Shown one piece after another: positions 1 to 5,187 of a stretch of 8,555 bases of DNA. The stretch is from Nonomuraea sp. (GTDB taxonomy: Bacteria > Actinomycetota > Actinomycetes > Streptosporangiales > Streptosporangiaceae): contig JABFVJ010000260.1 in assembly GCA_013362835.1 (NCBI GenBank), positions 1 to 8,555 of the forward strand, in the 5' to 3' direction. The position numbers and the translations under genes are program-made. The first letter of the stretch is position 1. Each line of letters opens with the position of its first letter. The notes beneath the pieces are model-generated. The model was not told the origin of the DNA. It saw nothing but the letters and a program-made list of their open reading frames with translations, and made no database searches.

Positions 1-922
1 CCAGCACGAGCCGGCCGCGCACCCCGCCCGCCGCCAGCCGCGCGTGCGCGTCGGCGGCCTTCTCCAGCGGATACGCCCCCGCCACCCGCAACGTCAGCCG
101 CCCGGCCTCCACCAGCCGCACCAGCTCCGCGAGCTGCCCGGCGTGCGAGCGGAAGAAGACGGTCGCCACGTCGATCCCGCGCAGCGCCACCGGCGCGACC
201 CCGGCCGAGAGCGCCACGAAGGCGCCGCCGTCCCGCACCGCGTCGAGCGCGGCGAGGCCCAGCATCGCCGCGTCCACGACGGCGTCCGCCCCTCCGGGGA
301 CCCGGGCGCGTACGGCGTCGGCGACCTCCTCCTCGCGCGGTACGAACCATTCGGCCCCGAGCCCTCGTACCAGCTCCTCGTCCGCGGCTCCCGCCGTGGC
401 CACGACCCGGATGCCCCGGAGCGTGGCCAGCTCGACCAGGAACCCTCCGACGGCCCCCGCCGCGCCCGTGACCAGCAGGGTGCCGCCCTGGCCCACGCCG
501 GTCCTGTCGAGCGCCTGCCAGGCGGTCAGGGCGTTGAGCGGCAGGGTGGCGGCCTGGGCGGCGGTGACGTTCCGGGGCGCGCGGGCGACCGCCGTGGCGT
601 CGAGCACGACGTACTCGGCCTGCGCCTTGTACGGCGGCTCCAGCCGCGCCGCCAGCCCCACGACCTCCTCTCCGAGGGCGAACGGGACCCCCTCGCCCAC
701 CTGGTCCACGACGCCCGCCGCGTCGAACCCGAGCCCGTAGGAGTCGAGCTTCCTCGCCAGCCCGTACTCGGCCGGCGCTCCGGCGGCGACCGCCAGGTCG
801 AAGGGGTTCACCCCGGCCGCCGCCACCTTGATCCGTACCTGCCCGGGACCGGCCTCGGGCACCGGCGCCTGGACCAGGAGGGGAGCGCCGGAACCGCCGA
901 TGAGTGCACGCATGTTCGTCAT
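1..922 (-). CDS. NADP-dependent MDR oxidoreductase, quinone-reductase-like (3' end cut by window)
   Basis: This is a zinc-independent medium-chain dehydrogenase/reductase of the quinone oxidoreductase type, expected to reduce quinones or enones with NADPH in the cytosol. Residues 1-307 are visible and the C-terminus runs off the left edge just after GRLVL, the usual end of this family, so only a few residues should be missing. The N-terminal GroES-like half has VAAAGVNPFD (33-42) and GFDAAGVV (65-72). The Rossmann nucleotide-binding motif VTGAAGAVGG is at 151-160. The Cys/His zinc ligands of alcohol dehydrogenases are absent. ATG at 922-920 is chosen with a weak AGGG upstream; an in-frame ATG at 913 (MRALIGG) is nearly as good. 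The gene is divergent from the HxlR regulator at 1005, and the shared gap of about 80 bp carries a family-type operator, so redox/electrophile control is inferred. The exact substrate is unknown. Confidence 0.9.
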   Translation of the reverse strand, partial: MTNMRALIGGSGAPLLVQAPVPEAGPGQVRIKVAAAGVNPFDLAVAAGAPAEYGLARKLDSYGLGFDAAGVVDQVGEGVPFALGEEVVGLAARLEPPYKAQAEYVVLDATAVARAPRNVTAAQAATLPLNALTAWQALDRTGVGQGGTLLVTGAAGAVGGFLVELATLRGIRVVATAGAADEELVRGLGAEWFVPREEEVADAVRARVPGGADAVVDAAMLGLAALDAVRDGGAFVALSAGVAPVALRGIDVATVFFRSHAGQLAELVRLVEAGRLTLRVAGAYPLEKAADAHARLAAGGVRGRLVL

Positions 923-940
923 GCCGACGACCCTAGGAAG

Positions 941-983
941 GGTTACTCTCTTCTGGTAAGAAGGCACCTGGGAGTGCGTAACC
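941..983. promoter_or_regulatory. Candidate HxlR operator between divergent genes
   Basis: TACT (944-947), seven bases, then GGTA (955-958) differs by one base from the TACT-N7-AGTA consensus known for YodB-like HxlR regulators. The perfect part is TTAC-N9-GTAA (943-946/956-959). A second, outer repeat GGTTAC (941-946)...GTAACC (978-983) frames the region and could be a second half-site. The elements sit in the only gap between the quinone reductase and its presumed regulator. Binding by the HxlR protein is inferred. Confidence 0.5.
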
Positions 984-1004
984 GACCATGAGGAGTGAAG
1001 CGCG

Positions 1005-1403
1005 GTGGCGACGATGACGGCGGCGCAGCGGCGCGACGAGGCCAGGCTGGCCTTCGACGCCTATTTCGCCGAGTGCCCGTCCAGGAAGCTGCTCGACCGG
1101 CTCAGCGACAAGTGGGTCACGCTGGTGCTCAGCGCGCTGGCCGGCGGCGAGCGCCGCTACAGCGACCTCGCCAGGAGGATCGCCGGCGTCAGCCAGAAGA
1201 TGCTCACCCAGACCCTGCGCGGCCTTGAGCGCGACGGCCTGGTCACGCGCCGGGTCACGGCGCAGGTGCCGGTGCGCGTCGACTACGCGCTCACCCCGCT
1301 CGGCGAGAGCCTGATGCCGCTGGTGGCCGCCATCAAGACCTGGGCCGAGGAGCACATCGACGACGTCGAGACCGCCAGAGCGTGCTACGACGCTAGCGCC
1401 TGA
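1005..1403 (+). CDS. HxlR/DUF24 family winged-helix regulator (YodB/QorR-like)
   Basis: A 132-residue MarR-like winged-helix DNA-binding protein of the HxlR family. The signature CPSRKLLDRLSDKW (24-37) starts the domain, followed by the recognition region around ISQ-type residues SQKMLTQTLRGLERDGLV and the wing ending in YALTPLGESL. Family members bind as dimers next to oxidoreductase genes, and many sense quinones or electrophiles through the Cys that here is Cys24. A second Cys at 127, six residues from the end, mirrors the C-terminal cysteines that form intersubunit disulfides in YodB. The start is GTG 1005, with AGGAG at 991-995 and 9 nt spacing. It is divergent from the MDR gene, which is its likely target. 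Its 3' end overlaps the convergent P450 gene by 11 bp. Confidence 0.9.
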   Translation: MATMTAAQRRDEARLAFDAYFAECPSRKLLDRLSDKWVTLVLSALAGGERRYSDLARRIAGVSQKMLTQTLRGLERDGLVTRRVTAQVPVRVDYALTPLGESLMPLVAAIKTWAEEHIDDVETARACYDASA

Positions 1404-2589
1404 GCCGCACCGGCAGCGCGGCCAGCCCGCGCAGCACCACGTTCTCCTTGTACGGCGGCGCCGGATCGGCACACTCCATCTTCGGCGCCGCGGTGGCCAG
1501 CGCCGACAGCGCGATCTCGCCCTCCATCCTGGCCAGCGTCGCCCCCAGGCAGAAGTGGATCCCGAGCCCGAACGCGAGGTGCCTTCCCGGTTCCCGGTCG
1601 GGGTCGAACCGGTCGGGGTCGGGAAAGGCGGCCGGGTCGCGATTGGCCGCGCCGATGGGCGCGAGCACGGCCGAGCCCGCGGGCACCGGCGTACCGGCCA
1701 GTTCCCTGTCCTCCAGGGCGATCCTGGAGGCGAGCTGGGCCGGCGGGTCGAAGCGCAGCACCTCCTCGACCACCTCCCTCGGCCGCTCGGCGGCGCGGTG
1801 CAGCAGGCCGTGGCGCAGGAGGTTCAGGACGCCGTTGCCGATGAGGTTGACGGTGGTCTCGTGGCCGGCGACGAGCAGCAGCACGCAGGTCGCCAGCAAC
1901 TCGGCCTCGGTCAGCTCCTCGACGTGCGCGAGCGCGCTCAGCAGGTCCTCGCCCGGATGCTCGCGCCGGAACGCGATCAGTTCGCGGAAGTAGTCACGGA
2001 ACTCCCTTCTGGAACGCTCCGACTCCGATACGAGGGTGTCTGTCAGCATCGGGTCAAGTCCGCGGGCGAGCGCCTCGCTCCAGCCGCGGAAACGATCGTG
2101 GTCCTCGGCCGGCACGCCCAGCATCTCGCTGATCACCATGACCGGCAGCGGGTAGGCGAAGCCGGAAATCAGGTCCGCCTCCTCGGGCAGCCGCGCGATG
2201 AGCCCGGCGGCGATCGCCTCGACCCGCGGCCGCAGGCGCTCGATCATGCGCGGCGTGAACGCCCGGCTGACCAGCCCCCGCAACCGGGTGTGATCGGGCG
2301 GGTCCATGAGCAGGAACGAACGGAGGGGCTGACCTGCGTCTTCCTCCACCGGGGCGGACGGTCCGTGACCGAACCCGGGATCGCGCAGCACGGTGCCGCA
2401 CAGCTCGTGGGTGGTGACGATGAGCAGCCCGCCCCGCGTGCGGACGACCGGTCCGGCCTCTCGGAGCTCCCTGTATCGGACGTACGGATCGCGCACAAAA
2501 TGCGGATCAGAGGGGTCGAAACCCAGGAGGTCGGCCGCGCTCAAGGACGGCGGGGCCGGCGCGCTGGAAGCATCGTCGAGATCGCTCAT
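1393..2589 (-). CDS. Cytochrome P450 (bacterial class, CYP107-like)
   Basis: A soluble 398-residue haem-thiolate monooxygenase that would need ferredoxin and ferredoxin reductase, neither of which is in the window. Visible motifs are FLLMDPPDHTRLRGLVSRAF (92-111), the I-helix AGHETT (241-246), the K-helix ExxR (Glu276-Arg279) and the haem loop FGLGIHFCLG with ligand Cys347. The stretch between the I and K helices looks a few residues shorter than usual. The reading frame is open up to ATG 2628, but the extra 13 codons include rare CCA, TAT and ACT codons and lie over an AT-rich palindrome and a TTGACA box. I therefore place the start at ATG 2589 (MSDLDD), which gives the family's usual length. 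Neither start has a good ribosome binding site. The substrate is unknown; family placement is by overall look only. Confidence 0.9.
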   Translation of the reverse strand: MSDLDDASSAPAPPSLSAADLLGFDPSDPHFVRDPYVRYRELREAGPVVRTRGGLLIVTTHELCGTVLRDPGFGHGPSAPVEEDAGQPLRSFLLMDPPDHTRLRGLVSRAFTPRMIERLRPRVEAIAAGLIARLPEEADLISGFAYPLPVMVISEMLGVPAEDHDRFRGWSEALARGLDPMLTDTLVSESERSRREFRDYFRELIAFRREHPGEDLLSALAHVEELTEAELLATCVLLLVAGHETTVNLIGNGVLNLLRHGLLHRAAERPREVVEEVLRFDPPAQLASRIALEDRELAGTPVPAGSAVLAPIGAANRDPAAFPDPDRFDPDREPGRHLAFGLGIHFCLGATLARMEGEIALSALATAAPKMECADPAPPYKENVVLRGLAALPVRLRR

Positions 2590-2607
2590 CGCGGGCCAAG
2601 TGGTGCC

Positions 2608-2647
2608 GACATATGGCGAGTACGTCATATATCAACGATCATGTCAA
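2608..2647 (-). promoter_or_regulatory. Candidate promoter/operator of the P450 gene
   Basis: Reading on the minus strand, a consensus TTGACA (2647-2642) precedes an imperfect palindrome spanning 2608-2633. Its half-sites read GACATATGGCG and GATATATGACG, so nine of 13 positions per arm are symmetric about 2620/2621. Any -10 box (for example CGTACT at 2624-2619) is poor. The AT-rich patch contrasts with the surrounding GC-rich coding DNA. A repressor site over a promoter is plausible, but the factor is unknown. Confidence 0.4.
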
Positions 2648-2678
2648 TAGTGCTGGTCAAGTGCGGCGGCTGTCGTGC

Positions 2679-2708
2679 TTGACGACCTTTCCACGATGCG
2701 TTTACCGT
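2679..2708 (+). promoter_or_regulatory. Candidate promoter of the small LuxR-type gene
   Basis: TTGACG (2679-2684), an 18-base spacer and TACCGT (2703-2708) fit an actinobacterial housekeeping promoter with a TAnnnT -10. The predicted transcript would start near 2715, about 60 nt before the GTG start. CTTGAC here also pairs with GTCAAG at 2656-2661 as an inverted repeat with 16 bases between arms. Confidence 0.4.
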
Positions 2709-2775
2709 CACCGAGACGAGCGGCTTTGCTCCGACTGAAAGGTCCGAGTTCTGCTGGTTGGGGGGAGGGCTCCCG

Positions 2776-2988
2776 GTGGATGTGCTCACTGAAGGCGTTG
2801 AGCTGAGCCATGCGGATTTGGCGTTGCTGGCTGAGCTGGCCAGGGGAGTGACGGTCGACCGGGTGGGCAGACGGCTGGATATCAGCGGAAGGACCGTACG
2901 CCGGAGACTCAGGGGCATCTGCGACCGCATCGGCGTGGCCACGGCGATCGAGGCCGTGGCCTGGGCCGCACGCCGCCAGCTGATCTAG
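2776..2988 (+). CDS. Small stand-alone LuxR/GerE-type helix-turn-helix protein
   Basis: A 70-residue protein that is almost only a LuxR C-terminal-type HTH. LSHADLALLAELARGVTVDRV (10-30) forms the first helices, then LDISGRTVRRRLRGICDRIGV (34-54) is the turn and recognition helix, then a closing helix AIEAVAWAARRQLI. No receiver, PAS or autoinducer domain precedes it. Start GTG 2776 is chosen because GGAGG at 2764-2768 sits 7 nt upstream; the frame stays open to TTG 2758 but that has no Shine-Dalgarno sequence. It could be a one-domain regulator or a dimer partner of larger LuxR proteins. Its target is unknown. It converges on the NlpC/P60 gene with a 54-bp gap. Confidence 0.75.
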   Translation: MDVLTEGVELSHADLALLAELARGVTVDRVGRRLDISGRTVRRRLRGICDRIGVATAIEAVAWAARRQLI

Positions 2989-3000
2989 CGGCGCACGGCC

Positions 3001-3050
3001 CGGCTCGGTCGGCTCAGAGTCGGCTCGGCCGGCTCAGTCGGCTCAGTCGG
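3001..3050. repeat. Imperfect 9-bp tandem repeat at a convergent gene junction
   Basis: Five copies of CGGCTC(A/G)Gn occur at 3001, 3010, 3021, 3030 and 3039, with two extra bases (GT) after the second copy. The array runs into the last codons and stop (3045-3043) of the NlpC/P60 gene. No terminator hairpin is obvious in this junction. Confidence 0.7.
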
Positions 3051-4086
3051 CGATGCGTACGCCGCCCGCGAACGGCCGCCGGTCGATCGACGCGATCCGT
3101 ACGACGTCGCCCGTCTGCGGGGCGTGCACCATCATGCCGCCGCCGATGTAGATGCCGACGTGGTGCAGGTCCGAGTAGAAGAAGACCAGGTCGCCGGGGC
3201 GGAGCTGGTCGCGGGAGACGTGCGTGCCGGCGGTCCACTGGTCGCCGGTGTAGTGCGGGAGCGAGATGCCCACGCGCTGGTAGGCGGCCATCACCAGGCC
3301 GGAGCAGTCGTAGGAGTTGGGACCCTCGGCGCCCCAGACGTACGGCTTGAGCTGCTGGGTGAGCGCCCACCTCACGGCCTGCGCGGCCTTGCCGTCGCCG
3401 ATGACCGGCAGGTTGACGCGTACGGCCCGCGTGCCGGGACGGCCGGCCTCGCCGACGGCCCGCCGGTAGAGGTTGCTCTCGACCTTGGTGACCAGCTTGC
3501 CGATCTTCTTGCGCTTGCTCTCCAGGTCGCTGACGATCTTCTGGACCTCGGCGATCCGGGTCTTGGCGGCGGCCCTGGCCCGCGTGGCGGTCTCCATGGC
3601 CTTGGCGAGCTGGTTGACCTCCTCGCCCTGCTGCTGTTCGAGCGCGTACGTGGTCGCGGCCCGGTCGAGGAAGCCCTCGGGATCGGTGGACTGGGTGAAG
3701 GACAGCGCCTTGTCCAGGCCGCCGGTGATGTAGGAGTTCTGGGCGAGCGCCGTGGCCTTGGCGCGCTTGGCGGCGAGATCGGCCTCGCTGGTGGCCAGGA
3801 TCTTCTGGGCGGACTCGTTGGCCTTCTGCGCGGTCTTCAGCCGTTCCCGCTGGCCGTTGTACTCCTCGCTCAGCGTCTCGATCTCTTCGTGCATCTTCTC
3901 GACCTGGTCGGCGAGGTCGGAGAGCGAGGGCTTGGGATCGGCGGCGGCGGAACCGACGGGGACGGCGATCAGGAGGGCGGCGACGACCGCGCCGACCACT
4001 CCCAGGCGACGTGAACGCCTGGTCCGTTCCGGAGGGCGGGCGTGCTTGCCCGCTGACTTCCCCCCGCGGTCGAGCGTCCGCTTCAC
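3043..4086 (-). CDS. Secreted coiled-coil NlpC/P60 peptidoglycan endopeptidase
   Basis: A 347-residue C40-family hydrolase expected to cut stem peptides in the cell wall outside the membrane. An Arg-rich N-region and hydrophobic stretch GVVGAVVAALLIAVPVG (29-45) end in SAAA before Asp50, a signal-peptidase site. Residues 52-204 are a long charged coiled coil, as in RipA-like hydrolases, and may hold the enzyme inactive or bind partners. The catalytic domain is about 228-347: Cys261 in YDCSG, His309 in HHVGIYIG and His321 in HAP. The longest frame starts at 4278, but that would translate the c-di-AMP riboswitch. GAGGAG at 4100-4095 lies 8 nt before GTG 4086, so GTG is the start. An in-frame ATG at 4104 would put the Shine-Dalgarno inside the gene. 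Expression is probably under c-di-AMP control. Confidence 0.93.
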   Translation of the reverse strand: MKRTLDRGGKSAGKHARPPERTRRSRRLGVVGAVVAALLIAVPVGSAAADPKPSLSDLADQVEKMHEEIETLSEEYNGQRERLKTAQKANESAQKILATSEADLAAKRAKATALAQNSYITGGLDKALSFTQSTDPEGFLDRAATTYALEQQQGEEVNQLAKAMETATRARAAAKTRIAEVQKIVSDLESKRKKIGKLVTKVESNLYRRAVGEAGRPGTRAVRVNLPVIGDGKAAQAVRWALTQQLKPYVWGAEGPNSYDCSGLVMAAYQRVGISLPHYTGDQWTAGTHVSRDQLRPGDLVFFYSDLHHVGIYIGGGMMVHAPQTGDVVRIASIDRRPFAGGVRIAD

Positions 4087-4106
4087 CAACCAAGCTCCTC
4101 TCATCG

Positions 4107-4235
4107 ACGCCGACCGGGTTAGCTGACGGGTTCGGGCCGGAGCAGCCCTACCGATGTGATCGGATTCACCCCGAATGGTGGCGCGAGGTGCTCGCCACCG
4201 GCGGTTCCCCGGCTTCCCGTACGGGAATTGGGCGT
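4107..4235 (-). promoter_or_regulatory. Cyclic-di-AMP riboswitch (ydaO/yuaA type)
   Basis: On the minus strand the leader carries the conserved ydaO blocks in order: GCCGGGGAACCGC (4213-4201), GGGGTGAATCC (4172-4162), GTAGGG (4151-4146), CGAACCCG (4134-4127) and CAGCTAACC (4125-4117). P1 closes by ACGCC (4235-4231) with GGCGT (4111-4107). A stem with a GUAC loop is the 14-bp palindrome TTCCCGTACGGGAA at 4227-4214, and another stem lies at 4199-4177. In actinobacteria this riboswitch class commonly precedes cell-wall hydrolase genes and lowers their expression when c-di-AMP is high. Here its 3' end is only 6 nt before the Shine-Dalgarno of the NlpC/P60 gene, with no intrinsic terminator between. 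Control at translation or by Rho is therefore inferred. The family call is from memory of the consensus. Confidence 0.92.
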
Positions 4236-4274
4236 GTTTTTCCGCGCTCGTTACGCGGAGAACATCGTCGCTGG

Positions 4275-4303
4275 ACACTAATGCACTCCGGGTTCGCGCT
4301 CAA
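4275..4303 (-). promoter_or_regulatory. Candidate promoter of the riboswitch-NlpC/P60 transcript
   Basis: TTGAGC (4303-4298), exactly 17 bases, then TAGTGT (4280-4275) fits a TTGxxx/TAnnnT promoter. Transcription would begin near 4268, about 33 nt before the riboswitch P1 stem. Confidence 0.5.
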
Positions 4304-4531
4304 CCGGAACTGCCGAGTCTGTAGAGGTTTCACAACTGAAGGGTCACAAGGTGATCTCGTGGGCACCTGTACAGAACCAGACTTCTGCCCTTTTTGTCCG
4401 AAGTTCTGGGGGTGGAGGAGTGGAGGAAAGCTCCAAGTCAGGGCGTGTTCACCTGACCACGAGATGTGAGGAGATGGCCAAGCCGTGGGATTTAGGGCCG
4501 AGCCGTAATGAGATCTGTACCCTGGAGAGCC
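4304..4531. other. Divergent intergenic region with inverted and direct repeats
   Basis: The gap between the two divergent promoters holds no gene I can support. It contains a stem CCAGACTTC (4377-4385)/GAAGTTCTGG (4400-4409) with one bulged base and a 14-base loop. It also contains a tandem octamer GTGGAGGA (4412-4427) and an inverted repeat GTCAGG-N9-CCTGAC (4437-4457). The last is well placed as an operator for argA. No ARG box with the TGAAT/ATTCA pattern and no clear argA -10 were seen. Confidence 0.4.
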
Positions 4532-5101
4532 ATGGAGCAGGTGGCCGAAGTGACAGTCCCCGAGACCGCTGTGGTGGTCCGGCGTGCCCGCACGCCCGAC
4601 GTGCGGGCGATCCGGCGCCTGGTGGACACCTACGCGGGCGCGGGGCCGCGGCTCCTGGAGAAGGCCACGGTGACGCTGTACGAGGACGTCCAGGAGTTCT
4701 GGGTGGCCGAGCGCGGCGGGGAGGTCGTGGGCTGCGGCGCGCTCCACGTGCTGTGGGAGGACCTCGCCGAGGTCCGCACCGTGGCCGTCGATCCCGCGTG
4801 CCGGGGCATGGGGGCGGGACACCGGATCGTCTCGGCGCTCATCCGGCAGGCGAAGGATCTGGGGCTGCGACGTGTATTCTGTCTGACTTTTGAGGTCGAC
4901 TTCTTCGCGAGGCACGGGTTCCGCCCCATCCAGGGGACACCGGTCTCTCCCGAGGTCTACGCCGAGTTGCTGGCCTCGTACGACGAGGGTGTGGCCGAGT
5001 TCCTCGACCTGGAACACGTCAAGCCGAACACCCTGGGCAACACCCGCATGCTGCTCCATCTGACATCGGGTGACGCGGTCCTTGACTCGATGGAAAGGTG
5101 A
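4532..5101 (+). CDS. argA: Amino-acid N-acetyltransferase (short N-acetylglutamate synthase, Rv2747 type)
   Basis: A 189-residue GNAT enzyme that acetylates glutamate with acetyl-CoA, the first step of arginine synthesis. It lacks the N-terminal amino-acid-kinase domain of classical ArgA, as does Mycobacterium tuberculosis Rv2747, which it resembles along its whole length (recalled, not aligned). Shared stretches are VVRRARTPDV (15-24), TLYEDVQEFWVAE (48-60), VVGCGALHVLW (65-75), VRTVAVDP (81-88), FFARHGF (124-130) and GVAEFLDL (153-160). The acetyl-CoA loop R-x-x-G-x-G is Arg91-Gly96. Residues 1-14 and about 178-189 extend beyond the core. Start ATG 4532 has GGAG at 4524-4527; ATG 4508 is in frame but has no Shine-Dalgarno. 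It is divergent from the riboswitch-controlled gene, and no other arginine gene is nearby. Confidence 0.92.
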   Translation: MEQVAEVTVPETAVVVRRARTPDVRAIRRLVDTYAGAGPRLLEKATVTLYEDVQEFWVAERGGEVVGCGALHVLWEDLAEVRTVAVDPACRGMGAGHRIVSALIRQAKDLGLRRVFCLTFEVDFFARHGFRPIQGTPVSPEVYAELLASYDEGVAEFLDLEHVKPNTLGNTRMLLHLTSGDAVLDSMER

Positions 5102-5137
5102 TTGTTGATACCCATGTCGATTACGTTGGGCAGCACA

Positions 5138-5165
5138 GGCATGTGTCCTGACACGTGCCACATGC
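5138..5165. promoter_or_regulatory. Palindrome upstream of the RDD gene, candidate operator
   Basis: A 22-bp inverted repeat (5138-5159) has arms GGCATGTGTC and GACACGTGCC around two bases, with one G-T mismatch. The left arm can instead pair perfectly as GCATGTG (5139-5145) with CACATGC (5159-5165), so two hairpins exclude each other. It ends 22 nt before the GTG start. TACGTT (5122-5127) upstream could be a -10, which would place the palindrome at the transcript start. The binding factor is unknown. Confidence 0.45.
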
Positions 5166-5187
5166 GCACTCGAAGCGAGGTGACACG

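Noticed and set aside
44..991. Plus-strand 315-codon frame opposite the MDR gene
   Set aside because: Arg/Pro/Gly-rich shadow of the minus-strand reductase, with no domain and no ribosome site.
2590..2628. 13-residue N-terminal extension of the P450
   Set aside because: Codon use is unlike the gene, the stretch overlaps an AT-rich palindrome, and the shorter form has normal family length. Not fully excluded.
1555..2682. Plus-strand 375-codon frame opposite the P450
   Set aside because: Shadow frame in GC-rich DNA; the minus strand carries all P450 motifs.
4214..4227. Perfect 14-bp palindrome TTCCCGTACGGGAA as an operator
   Set aside because: It is explained as a stem with a GUAC loop inside the riboswitch.
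4087..4278. N-terminal extension of the NlpC/P60 protein to 411 residues
   Set aside because: It would translate the c-di-AMP riboswitch, and a strong ribosome site points to GTG 4086 followed by a clear signal peptide.
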